From NCBI GenBank assembly GCA_938083445.1, contig CALKCP010000011.1:1-64000 (forward strand): a DNA stretch of 64,000 nucleotides, written 5' to 3'. Of the stretch, positions 44,276 to 52,716 are shown in pieces. Numbering within the stretch: position 1 is the stretch's first letter; the number at the start of each line of letters is the position of its first letter. Below the pieces are notes generated by a model. It did not search any database. It was not told where the DNA came from and worked only from the letters and a program-made list of their open reading frames with translations. A program made the position numbers and the translations under genes. The stretch is from an uncultured Ulvibacter sp. GTDB taxonomy: Bacteria > Bacteroidota > Bacteroidia > Flavobacteriales > Flavobacteriaceae.

Positions 44276-45349
44276 TTGAAAAAAACAACAATTTTAGGAA
44301 GATTTACTTTTTGGATGAATGGCGTTGCTGCTTTTTTTCTAATCGTCTCTTTTGTACTGCCTTATTTGCCACCAAAACATTTCCCAACGGTTTCTTTGCT
44401 AAGCCTTATAGTTTCACCGCTAATTTTTTTAAATATCATCTTCGCTCTGTACTGGATACTTTTAGGTAAGTTGAAGCTATTGCTTTCTTCGGGTGTTTTA
44501 ATAATGGCTTATTTTTTCTTCAATTCTTTTTTACAGTTCTCTTCTGAAGGCAATGCCGAGCAGTACGATGCTACTTTAAAGGTGATGTCGTATAACGTGC
44601 GTTTGTTTAACGCCTATGAAAAGAATTCCTCTGTAAATGTTTCTGAGACCTTACAAGACATTATAGAATCAAAAAAACCGGATGTCATTTGTATTCAGGA
44701 ATACTATAGGGATGAAAGTATTGGTTTTTCAGCATATCCTTATCAGTATATCTATTTTAATAAAAAAAAGAATAGTAAAGGAGTGCTTCAAGAACATATC
44801 CTTGGGCATGCGATTCTATCGAAGTATCCTATTGTGAATAAAGGTGCGTTCGACTTTAGGGGCACTTTTAATAATAGCTTATATGTTGATGTTGTAAAGT
44901 CACAAGACACCATTAGAATTTATAATTTTCATTTGGAGTCTATGGGGGTTCAGGCTAAAGTTTCTTACTTGCAGGTGGCTGATACCAAGAGGCTTTTGGG
45001 CAGAATGTCTAACAGCTTTAAGGAACAACAGTCACAGATTGAAGAAGTTTTAGCTCATAAAGCCTCGTCGCCATATCCAGTGCTTTTTTCAGGTGACTTC
45101 AATAACACACCATTTTCTTATATATACCGAGAAGTACAGAAAGAGATGAAAGATTGCTATTTGGAGCGTGGCAATGGACTGGGCACAACATATTTATTTG
45201 ATTTTTACCCCATGCGGATCGATTATATTTTTGCTTCAGAAGCTTTTGATGTCTTGAACTTTGAGACTATAAGACAAACTTTTTCAGATCATTACCCCAT
45301 AATTTCCACGGTTGGCTGGCCCGCTATTCCTGAAATTAAGACGCATTAA
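44276..45349 (+). CDS. Membrane-anchored endonuclease/exonuclease/phosphatase family protein
   Basis: A 357-residue protein with an N-terminal membrane part (three helices, about 8-85) and a C-terminal EEP domain: VMSYNVRLFN, ICIQEYYRD, HLESMG, FSGDFNNTPFS, RIDYIFASE and SDHYPI carry the catalytic Glu, Asp and His. Relatives range from nucleases to phospho-lipid phosphatases, so the substrate is open; a periplasmic active site is plausible. The start is TTG at 44276; no ATG precedes the first helix. The gene converges on and overlaps wbqC by 4 bp. Confidence 0.85.
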   Translation: MKKTTILGRFTFWMNGVAAFFLIVSFVLPYLPPKHFPTVSLLSLIVSPLIFLNIIFALYWILLGKLKLLLSSGVLIMAYFFFNSFLQFSSEGNAEQYDATLKVMSYNVRLFNAYEKNSSVNVSETLQDIIESKKPDVICIQEYYRDESIGFSAYPYQYIYFNKKKNSKGVLQEHILGHAILSKYPIVNKGAFDFRGTFNNSLYVDVVKSQDTIRIYNFHLESMGVQAKVSYLQVADTKRLLGRMSNSFKEQQSQIEEVLAHKASSPYPVLFSGDFNNTPFSYIYREVQKEMKDCYLERGNGLGTTYLFDFYPMRIDYIFASEAFDVLNFETIRQTFSDHYPIISTVGWPAIPEIKTH

Positions 45350-45972
45350 TCGAAAGCAATCTTTTGAGATTCCAGGTAATTTAAAGCGTTTGGACCTTCA
45401 TTGAATAGCAAATCCAAAACTGAAAGGTTTGGTAAAAATTCGTGGTGCTCTTGCAAAACCTGTCTATAGGGTTCAAACTTAAAATGTAGGTCGCTTTTTA
45501 CTTCAATTAAAGAACGTAGGTCAGTAGTGTTAGGTTCTTTCTCGTATTTCTGACTTTTTGAGACTACTACCTCAATACCTAATAAACCACATAGTAAATG
45601 AAATATCTCAATATTTAGGTCGAGTAAATTGTTCGCCGGTCGTGTAAAGAAATCTTTTAAATCGTCCTCGTAGTACTCGAAAAAAGGGGAGGTTCGATAG
45701 GCTGTCTGTATCGATTTCCAGTGATGCAACTGCCAGGGGAAGTCATTCTCTATAACAACAGAATTCATTTGGCTTCTAAGCCCTTCTTTGTTGTGTTTTA
45801 TTGGAATATTCAATAATAACTTGCCATTATTATGTGCAATATACATTCGATTTCGATACGTCTGTTTTTGATAATTTCCGTATGCCTCTATCACCACATT
45901 CTTTGCTTGAGAAACAGCAGCCATTTGCAGAATGGATGGAAAATAGGAGGGATGGATTAAAATCGCATGCAT
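45346..45972 (-). CDS. WbqC family protein
   Basis: A 208-residue protein of the WbqC family, often found in polysaccharide loci and conserved in Bacteroidota near lepB. Recognised by the N-terminal HPSYFPSILQMAAVSQAKNV, TYRNRMYIAHNNGKLLLNIP, and the ENDFPWQLHHWKSIQTAYRTS region followed by PFFEYYEDDL. No enzyme activity is established to my knowledge. The gene follows lepB on the same strand after a 107-bp gap. Confidence 0.85.
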   Translation of the reverse strand: MHAILIHPSYFPSILQMAAVSQAKNVVIEAYGNYQKQTYRNRMYIAHNNGKLLLNIPIKHNKEGLRSQMNSVVIENDFPWQLHHWKSIQTAYRTSPFFEYYEDDLKDFFTRPANNLLDLNIEIFHLLCGLLGIEVVVSKSQKYEKEPNTTDLRSLIEVKSDLHFKFEPYRQVLQEHHEFLPNLSVLDLLFNEGPNALNYLESQKIAFD

Positions 45973-46079
45973 AAAGTTATTCCTTATGTTTTTAGTGGTT
46001 TCATTTTTAGCGTACTTGCCCCATACAGTTCCAGCCCAAATGAGGCCTCATATTGTCACCTAATTTATGTCTTCACCAA

Positions 46080-47657
46080 TTACTTTTTGGTCGCCTTTTT
46101 CTTCTTCTTGAAATAATCAAAAAGAAACCATCCGGCAAGTAAGATTAACAAATATTTAAAATACGATACAGGTGGGCCGTCGCCGCCAACGGTAGTAAAT
46201 AATCGTTCCCAGCGAATCTTGTTCATAATGCCCTTAGCATTGCTATTCCAGCTCATCCAAACCAGCACAGGCTTTCCTACAACATGTGTGAAAGGCACAA
46301 ACCCCCACATACGTGCATCTTGTGAATTATTTCTATTATCACCCATTAACCAGTAATAGTCTAGCTTAAAAGTGTAGCTTGTTAAAGGGTTTCCATTGAG
46401 AAGCACTTGGGTGCCCGACTGTGAAATTTTATTTTCTATGCCCATCTCACTTCCTTCATACACCTCGATAATGCGACGATACAAAGGCAATGTTTCAGCC
46501 GTAATCGCAACACTTGCACCTGCTTTCGGGATATACATCGCTCCAAAGTAGTCTGTATTCCATTGATAATATGGGCTTTGAGGAAAGGTACTGAGGTCGC
46601 TAACGTCCTTTTTAGCAGTCGTTTTAAAAATAGTGTCCATGCCTGGATAATTTTTAAATCGTTCATAGGATGCATCGGTCATCATAGCTCGGAATACCCT
46701 ATAACTTGGCGGATTATCCATGGGATATAGGTCTGTAATATCGTATTGTTCGGCAGCAAAGCTAGGGTTTAACGGGTTTTTAGTTCTAAAGGCATAGCCG
46801 AATTGTAATTTCGCTCTGCCGGGAAGTTCGTTTTTTGTACCATTTATATATACATATCCATCGCGTACTTCTAATGAATCTCCAGGAAGACCAACACAGC
46901 GCTTCACATAATTTGATTTCTTGTCCAGTGGTTTTATATCTACTTTTGAACGCGGATTGGTAATATTTGTTAATGTATCAGGAGGCCAACTAAACACAAC
47001 GATGTCATTTTGTTTTATCTTCTGAAAACCAGGAAACCTGAAATATGGAATTTGAAGATCTTTTAGATACGATTTTGATTTTAATATTGGAATGGTATCA
47101 TGAACCATTGGAAATGCAACTGCCGTCATTGGGGTACGAGCACCGTAATGAAATTTACTTACAAATAAGAAGTCACCAACAAGTAAGGTTTTTTCTAATG
47201 AAGAGGTGGGAATTGTAAATGGCTGCATCACATAGGTATGCACAATAGTAGCTGCAACTACAGCAAATAAAATAGAGCTAACCCATTCGCCCCCAGAGGT
47301 ACGTGGTATACGGCTTCTATCTTTGATATGAGATACGTCTTGCGTATAATTAATATAATAAATATAGAGCCCAAAACTTAACAATCCTAAAACAGTGTCT
47401 GTTGTTTTGTTTCTTCCGAAACTTCGCAATGTTTCTATCCATACTACAGGGAACATGATTAGGTTCACAATTGGAATGAACAACAAAATGACCCAATACC
47501 AGGGGCGATTGATGATTTTCATTAGAACTACCGCATTGTATATGGGAACCGCCGCTTCCCAAGCCTTTCTACCTGCCTTAACATACAGCTTCCAAGTTCC
47601 TAAAAAGTGTATAACCTGCACGATAAGTGCAAAAAGTAACCAACCTGTCCAACTCAT
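46080..47657 (-). CDS. lepB: Signal peptidase I, long Bacteroidota type
   Basis: Cleaves Sec signal peptides at the outer face of the inner membrane. At 525 residues it is far longer than most (E. coli 324). Helices span about 4-22, 53-72 and 88-104 before the catalytic part. Ser153 lies in FTIPTSSLEKTLLVGD, Lys252 in KSNYVKRCVGLPGDS, and GDNRNNSQDARMWGFVP is box E. An inserted domain of about 150 residues (about 275-425) separates the Lys box and box E. A C-terminal helix with a Lys tail ends the protein. It follows dapB on the same strand. Confidence 0.93.
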   Translation of the reverse strand: MSWTGWLLFALIVQVIHFLGTWKLYVKAGRKAWEAAVPIYNAVVLMKIINRPWYWVILLFIPIVNLIMFPVVWIETLRSFGRNKTTDTVLGLLSFGLYIYYINYTQDVSHIKDRSRIPRTSGGEWVSSILFAVVAATIVHTYVMQPFTIPTSSLEKTLLVGDFLFVSKFHYGARTPMTAVAFPMVHDTIPILKSKSYLKDLQIPYFRFPGFQKIKQNDIVVFSWPPDTLTNITNPRSKVDIKPLDKKSNYVKRCVGLPGDSLEVRDGYVYINGTKNELPGRAKLQFGYAFRTKNPLNPSFAAEQYDITDLYPMDNPPSYRVFRAMMTDASYERFKNYPGMDTIFKTTAKKDVSDLSTFPQSPYYQWNTDYFGAMYIPKAGASVAITAETLPLYRRIIEVYEGSEMGIENKISQSGTQVLLNGNPLTSYTFKLDYYWLMGDNRNNSQDARMWGFVPFTHVVGKPVLVWMSWNSNAKGIMNKIRWERLFTTVGGDGPPVSYFKYLLILLAGWFLFDYFKKKKKATKK

Positions 47658-47738
47658 TTTATTTTTATTTTATGCAGAATTCAACTGCATTATTTAATCT
47701 ATATTTCGAATACGCTTTCGCGATTTTTGAATTTCCTT

Positions 47739-48443
47739 TTAAGTATCAAGACGCAGCACATCTTTCATCGTAAAGACACCTTTTTTTGATTGAAGCCATT
47801 CTGCCGCTACTATTGCACCGATAGCAAACCCTTCTCTACTATGCGCTTCGTGCTTAATCGATATAGAATCTATCTCGGAAGCGTATACAACTTCATGCAA
47901 GCCATGCACCGTATCTATTCTTTTTGCAGTTATCTCGATAGCATCTTCCTCCGCTTCGTTCAGTTTCCAACCTGTTTTACTGCTGTGTTTCATAATCCCT
48001 TCAGCTATAGAAATTGCTGTACCGCTTGGAGCATCCTTTTTTTGAATGTGATGAATTTCTTCGATAGAAACCCTATATGCCTCCCATGGGCGCATTATTT
48101 GTGCTAATTGTTGATTCAAATTAAAAAATAAATTGACACCAATGCTGAAGTTGGACGCATAGATGAAGCTTCCGTTACTGTCTTCACAAAACTTTATGAC
48201 TTCATCATAATCCTTTAACCATCCCGTAGTTCCTGAAACTACAGGTATCCCTAGTTCTAAACAAGCTTTAATATTTCTAGCTGCCGTTTTAGGTGTTGAA
48301 AAATCTATCGCTACATCAGCCTCACTTAGAGAACCTTGAGACATGTTACTTGAACTTTTAAATACAATAGAGTGCCCTCGCTCATTAGCCAAACGTTCTA
48401 TGGTTTTACCCATTTTTCCATATCCTAATAATGCTAATTTCAT
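47739..48443 (-). CDS. dapB: 4-hydroxy-tetrahydrodipicolinate reductase
   Basis: Reduces the product of DapA in diaminopimelate/lysine synthesis. The NAD(P)-binding GYGKMGKTI is at 7-15, SGTTGW near 91-96, HHIQKKDAPSGTA carries the catalytic His and Lys, and EAHSREGFAIGA is near the C-terminus. At 234 residues it is slightly shorter than E. coli DapB (273). It overlaps the DUF5683 gene upstream by 4 bp and is part of the parA-parB-DUF5683-dapB-lepB run. Confidence 0.95.
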   Translation of the reverse strand: MKLALLGYGKMGKTIERLANERGHSIVFKSSSNMSQGSLSEADVAIDFSTPKTAARNIKACLELGIPVVSGTTGWLKDYDEVIKFCEDSNGSFIYASNFSIGVNLFFNLNQQLAQIMRPWEAYRVSIEEIHHIQKKDAPSGTAISIAEGIMKHSSKTGWKLNEAEEDAIEITAKRIDTVHGLHEVVYASEIDSISIKHEAHSREGFAIGAIVAAEWLQSKKGVFTMKDVLRLDT

Positions 48444-49036
48444 TTTATCTGATAGGTGAAAGATAGCCCATAACTGCTTTGAGCGTTCACTGGGTTAAAA
48501 TTTAATTTAGGCTTTAGAGATAAATCATCACTCACATTAAATTGTCTAAAATGCGAATCAATATTTGCATCAATAATATTCAATAAATAGAAGGCTAAGG
48601 ATACAATGATACTCACATCTTTGTTTTTCTGAGCAGTTTTTTGTGCATCGACCAGTCGTTGGCTCGAAATAGTTGGCTCTTCATTATCACCGTAAAACTC
48701 GTCATCGGTGAATCCTGCTAATCTTCTTTTATAGGCGTTTCGAAAGCGATCGTAGTCATTATTATTTTGTATATAAAAATAGATTCCAGTTGCCATTCCA
48801 GCATAAATAATAGGAATCTTCCAGTATTTTTTATTGTACGCCTGACCTAAACCAGGCAAAACAGCAGAATAAAAGGCCGCTCGCTGAGGCGCCAATGGAT
48901 CGTATTTCTCTGAAGGATTCAGGGAGTCTTTAATTACAAGAATACCTTCATTTTTTACAGTTAGTGTGTCTGCCGTTTGAGCAAAAGTAATTGCAGTTAG
49001 TAGCACGCACACGATATTTAGTAGCTTATTTTTCAC
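48440..49036 (-). CDS. DUF5683 secreted/envelope protein
   Basis: A 198-residue Bacteroidota protein of unknown role. A signal peptide (LNIVCVLLTAITFAQ) is followed by the family core RAAFYSAVLPGLGQAYNKKY with short hydrophobic helices, then IVSLAFYLLNIIDANIDSHF and a beta-rich end, compatible with an outer-membrane or periplasm-facing protein. The start codon is GTG and overlaps the end of parB; its stop overlaps dapB. The tight coupling to parAB and dapB is a typical flavobacterial gene order and suggests a shared transcript. Confidence 0.82.
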   Translation of the reverse strand: MKNKLLNIVCVLLTAITFAQTADTLTVKNEGILVIKDSLNPSEKYDPLAPQRAAFYSAVLPGLGQAYNKKYWKIPIIYAGMATGIYFYIQNNNDYDRFRNAYKRRLAGFTDDEFYGDNEEPTISSQRLVDAQKTAQKNKDVSIIVSLAFYLLNIIDANIDSHFRQFNVSDDLSLKPKLNFNPVNAQSSYGLSFTYQIK

Positions 49037-49925
49037 GTTTTATAAGCTTCAGGATTCGTTGAAATTCTTCTCTATTTTTGAAAGGAAAGACAAATTGACC
49101 CTTACCAGAACCGTTTATTTTAATATCCACATGGCTGTCAAATAAACTAGATAATTCTTTTTTTGCATCCTTCGCAAATAACGGAATGGCTTTCTTTGTC
49201 CCGGGTTTTTTTACACTAGGTTCTCTATAATCTCTTACAATTGCTTCGGTTTCACGAACTGATAAGCGATCTCTAAGCACTCTTTCATAAATGTCTAATT
49301 GATCAGCCGATGCTTCAACATTAATAAGGGCCCTACCATGGCCCATTGAGATAAACCCATCTCTCATCCCCGTTTGAATAATAGGATCTAACTTTAATAA
49401 CCTTAGATAATTCGCAATAGTTGATCGGTTTTTACCCACTCGATCGCTTAATGTTTCCTGAGTAACTTGAATTTCTTCTATTAACCGCTGATAAGAAATG
49501 GCAATTTCAATAGGATCTAAATCTTGGCGTTGTATATTTTCCACCAAGGCCATCTCTAAAGACTCTTGATCGTTTGCAATGCGTATGTATGAGGGTATTG
49601 TTGCTAGTCCTACTAGTTTTGAAGCGCGAAATCGGCGTTCTCCGCTTACAAGTTGGTATTTGTTAAACTCGATTTTCCGCACCGTAATTGGTTGAATAAC
49701 GCCTAATTCTTTGATTGAAGAGGCCAACTCTCGGAGCGACTCTTCGTTGAAGCTTGTTCGGGGCTGAAATGGATTTACATCAATAGAATTAAGGTCCAAT
49801 TCTACAATACTGCCAACCACCTTGTCGGCGTTTTTATCATCTACAGATGTAATATCATTGGATGGGTCGCTCAGCAATGCAGAAAGGCCGCGACCTAAAG
49901 CTTGTTTTTGTGTTGCTCTCGCCAT
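49026..49925 (-). CDS. parB: Chromosome partition protein ParB
   Basis: Binds parS and spreads as a CTP-dependent clamp during chromosome segregation. At 299 residues it shows the N-terminal ParA-interacting helix (QALGRGLSALLSD), the CTP-binding NPFQPRTSFNE and LVSGERRFRASKL motifs with LVENIQRQDL, and the helix-turn-helix TLSDRVGKNRSTIANYLRLL, with a C-terminal dimerisation region. It follows parA by 6 bp. I found no obvious parS-like palindrome in the window. Confidence 0.95.
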   Translation of the reverse strand: MARATQKQALGRGLSALLSDPSNDITSVDDKNADKVVGSIVELDLNSIDVNPFQPRTSFNEESLRELASSIKELGVIQPITVRKIEFNKYQLVSGERRFRASKLVGLATIPSYIRIANDQESLEMALVENIQRQDLDPIEIAISYQRLIEEIQVTQETLSDRVGKNRSTIANYLRLLKLDPIIQTGMRDGFISMGHGRALINVEASADQLDIYERVLRDRLSVRETEAIVRDYREPSVKKPGTKKAIPLFAKDAKKELSSLFDSHVDIKINGSGKGQFVFPFKNREEFQRILKLIKREK

Positions 49926-49931
49926 TAGTAC

Positions 49932-50696
49932 TTACTTGTTTTTCTCGATTAATTCTTGCGCCAAACTTAAGTAATTATTAGCCCCTGTGCTACTCGCGTC
50001 ATACCCAATGATACTCTCCCCAAAACTTGGAGCCTCCCCTAAGCGCACATTTCGGTGAATGATTGTTGTAAAAACCATCTCTGTAAAGTGCTTCTTAACT
50101 TCATCCACAACTTGATTCGATAACCTAAGTCTGGAATCATACATGGTTAAAAGCAACCCTTCGATATCAAGATCAGAATTGTGTATTTTCTGCACGCTTT
50201 TAATGGTATTCAATAGTTTGCCCAAACCTTCTAAGGCAAAATATTCACACTGTATAGGAATAATTACAGCATCTGAAGCTGTTAATGCATTCAGGGTTAG
50301 GAGTCCAAGAGAAGGTGCGCAATCTATAATAATGTAATCATATTCTTCTTTTAAACTGCCTATAGCAGACTTTAACATGGACTCTCGACTTGGCATGTCT
50401 ACTAGTTCAATTTCAATGGCTACGAGATCTATGTGTGCTGGAATAATATCCACGTTGGGCGATGATGTCGCTACAATTGCGTCCTTTGCCACGGCGGTGT
50501 GCTCAATTACTTGATAGGATCCCAATTCTACCTTTTCTACATTGATACCTAATCCAGAGGTAGCATTGGCTTGTGGATCGGCATCTATTAGTAACACCTT
50601 TTTTTCAAGAACGCCTAGGGACGCTGCTAAATTTACGGACGTAGTTGTTTTACCAACACCTCCTTTTTGATTTGCGATAGCAATGATTTTCCCCAT
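49932..50696 (-). CDS. parA: Chromosome partition ATPase ParA
   Basis: A deviant-Walker ATPase of the ParA/Soj/MinD class, 254 residues. The P-loop QKGGVGKTTTSVNLAA (10-25) carries the signature Lys, DADPQANATSGLG and IIDCAPSLGLLTLNAL are the Walker A' and B motifs. It probably heads the operon continuing through parB, DUF5683, dapB and lepB. A large spacer of about 485 bp separates it from the SDR gene upstream. Confidence 0.96.
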   Translation of the reverse strand: MGKIIAIANQKGGVGKTTTSVNLAASLGVLEKKVLLIDADPQANATSGLGINVEKVELGSYQVIEHTAVAKDAIVATSSPNVDIIPAHIDLVAIEIELVDMPSRESMLKSAIGSLKEEYDYIIIDCAPSLGLLTLNALTASDAVIIPIQCEYFALEGLGKLLNTIKSVQKIHNSDLDIEGLLLTMYDSRLRLSNQVVDEVKKHFTEMVFTTIIHRNVRLGEAPSFGESIIGYDASSTGANNYLSLAQELIEKNK

Positions 50697-51181
50697 TAAT
50701 TTTTTCTGAATTATGGGACTAAAAATACGATTAATTACGCGGACTGAAAATGATTTTTGTTAACATGAAGTGAACATTCTTTGAAGCTAAGACTACAATC
50801 AAAATAAGTCTCTAATATTGCGATTGTTGGTTCAATGAAAGCGCTTATCGGCTCCAGTTTATTTAATGGAATAAGATCAATAGCTCTACCCAATTTTATA
50901 CATTAACAAAAAATAAATATTATTTTGAAACTGAAACAAGTGCTCAGATTGAAATTCGTTTTAGGAATACTAGTTGGCTCTATAGCGCATTTTAATTTAT
51001 CATGGTTTCATGATTGGTGTATTAATTTTTGAAGGCTTATTTGTTTTTCTTTGAGCGAATCCTAACCATTGAATTTCGAACGGCAAATGCCATAAAATAG
51101 TTGCTGTGCAACCTATCTATTTTCTGTCATTCACCACCACATCTCGATGGTTTCATGATTGGTGTATTAATTTTTGAAGGC
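50697..51181. other. Large AT-rich spacer between parA and the SDR gene
   Basis: No reading frame of note is seen in these 485 bases. They contain a 60-bp direct repeat of the end of the SDR gene (see repeat entries). No terminator-like hairpin followed by T-run was found, although two same-strand transcription units meet here. Confidence 0.6.
51002..51061. repeat. 60-bp direct repeat, copy 1 (partial copy of the SDR 3' end)
   Basis: Identical over 60 bases to 51147-51206, offset 145 bp. This copy lies wholly in the spacer and duplicates the last codons of the SDR gene plus 35 bp of its downstream sequence. Confidence 0.9.
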
Positions 51182-51206
51182 TTATTTGTTTTTCTTTGAG
51201 CGAATC
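51147..51206. repeat. 60-bp direct repeat, copy 2 (spans the SDR stop codon)
   Basis: Identical to 51002-51061. It covers the SDR stop codon at 51182-51184, so about 25 bases are coding. Confidence 0.9.
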
Positions 51207-52063
51207 ATCGCCTCGAGCATATCCCACATTTGTTCGGGTACTTCTTCCAGAAGATTCATTTGTCCGGCACCTTTAAGCCATTCTCCTCCATCAATAACGA
51301 CAACTTCACCATTGATATACGCAGAGAAGTCGGAGACCAAGTATGCTGCTAGATTGGCTAACTCTTGATGATCACCAACACGTTTAAGTGGTACTTTTTT
51401 CGACAGGTCAAATTTTTCTTTTAAATCGCCTGGCAACAATCTATCCCAAGCACCTTTGGTAGGAAATGGCCCCGGGGCAATTGCATTAAAACGAATGCCA
51501 TATTTAGCCCATTCTACAGCTAAAGACCTCGTCATAGCCAAAACACCAGCTTTTGCGGTTGCACTCGGCACCACATACGCCGATCCAGTAAATGCATAGG
51601 TCGTAACAATGTTTAATACTGTCTTGTTGGTTTCTTTTTGAGCAATCCAATGTTTTCCGAAGGCCAGGGTACAATTTTTTGAACCTTTAAGAACAATGTC
51701 AATGATGGTATCAAATGCATTTGCAGAAAGCCTTTCAGTAGGACAAATAAAGTTTCCTGCGGCATTATTTAAAAGCACATCAACGGTACCATACTCGGCT
51801 ATCGAAGCTGCAACCATAGCCTCCACTTCATCGTAGTTGCGAACATCACATTGCACCGTTAAAACTTTTCCACCCGTTTGAGCTTCTAATTCAGCTTTCA
51901 CAGTCTGTAATTTCTCAATATTCCTTGAAGTGATAACAACATTAGCTCCTAACTCTAAAAAATAGGTTGTCATTGCCTTTCCCAGGCCACTTCCGCCGCC
52001 TGTAATTACAATAGTTTTTCCCTTGAGCGCGTCATCACGCAACATTTTTGCTTTAAAATTCAT
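51182..52063 (-). CDS. 2,4-dienoyl-CoA reductase-like SDR oxidoreductase
   Basis: A 293-residue short-chain dehydrogenase/reductase. The cofactor site is TGGGSGLGKAMTTYF (21-35) and NNAAGNF is the substrate-side motif. The active site is not the classical YxxxK: SAYVVPSATAKAGV has Ser and Lys four residues apart, as in mitochondrial/peroxisomal dienoyl-CoA reductases that help degrade unsaturated fatty acids. The C-terminal GAGQMNLLEEVPEQMWDMLE is a typical tail of bacterial members. It may serve fatty-acid breakdown alongside the nearby methylmalonyl-CoA mutase. Its 3' end is duplicated in the spacer. Confidence 0.87.
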   Translation of the reverse strand: MNFKAKMLRDDALKGKTIVITGGGSGLGKAMTTYFLELGANVVITSRNIEKLQTVKAELEAQTGGKVLTVQCDVRNYDEVEAMVAASIAEYGTVDVLLNNAAGNFICPTERLSANAFDTIIDIVLKGSKNCTLAFGKHWIAQKETNKTVLNIVTTYAFTGSAYVVPSATAKAGVLAMTRSLAVEWAKYGIRFNAIAPGPFPTKGAWDRLLPGDLKEKFDLSKKVPLKRVGDHQELANLAAYLVSDFSAYINGEVVVIDGGEWLKGAGQMNLLEEVPEQMWDMLEAMIRSKKNK

Positions 52064-52125
52064 TGAATTATTTTTTGAGTTTGTAAAAATAACGAATTAA
52101 TCAATTAGTATGCGTGCATAACAGA

Positions 52126-52584
52126 TTATAAATACTGCCACTTATAAACAACACAATGTTTAAAGCGCGGGTCATTTATTATAGCGGGATGTTGAAATGT
52201 ATTTTCGTACTGCATACCGATTTTTGTCATTACTCCTTGTGAGGCCTTATTCGTATCGGTTGTAAAGGCTAAAACCTCTTTTAGTCCAAACATCGAATAA
52301 GCGATTTTTAGGCAAGCAGCAGCCGATTCGGTCGCATATCCTTTACCCCAAGCCGAGCGTTTTAAACGCCAGCCTATGTCTACACAGGGCGTAAAGTCAC
52401 TGTCCCACGTCTGATTGGCAAATCCCGTAAATCCAATAAACGCTCCAGTTTCTATAAGATCTATAGCAAAATAGCAATAGCCGTGCTTTTTAAAGTGATG
52501 GTCTAATCTTGAAATTAAAGCAAGGGTTTCCTCTTTGGAAAGTGGCTTCGGAAAGTGTTTCATCACCAATGCGTCTTTGCACAT
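52126..52584 (-). CDS. GNAT acetyltransferase with apparently frameshifted 5' end
   Basis: A RimJ/RimL-like N-acetyltransferase. The open frame from the first ATG gives 152 residues with the acetyl-CoA-binding WGKGYATESAAACLKIAY and CVDIGWRLKRSAWG, ending KHCVVYKWQYL. However, homology continues upstream in the same frame (KKEYLFKSERLGFRNWLPS) without any ATG, GTG or TTG before an in-frame stop. An ATG at 52694-52696 opens another frame that shifts into this one by a single base near 52672. The gene is thus either frameshifted or carries a sequence error; a repaired protein would be about 189 residues. Confidence 0.7.
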   Translation of the reverse strand: MCKDALVMKHFPKPLSKEETLALISRLDHHFKKHGYCYFAIDLIETGAFIGFTGFANQTWDSDFTPCVDIGWRLKRSAWGKGYATESAAACLKIAYSMFGLKEVLAFTTDTNKASQGVMTKIGMQYENTFQHPAIINDPRFKHCVVYKWQYL

Positions 52585-52716
52585 TTCAATACATGGAACG
52601 GCATCTGAGGGAAGCCAATTTCGAAACCCCAGTCTTTCAGATTTAAAAAGATATTCTTTCTTTAATTGCAGCCTGTGTCGATTTAAAATGAAGCATTTTT
52701 TTAGGAGGACTTTATA

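Noticed and set aside
49026-51181. parS sites or an origin near parAB
   Set aside because: No palindrome resembling parS, no dnaA gene and no DnaA-box cluster were recognised.
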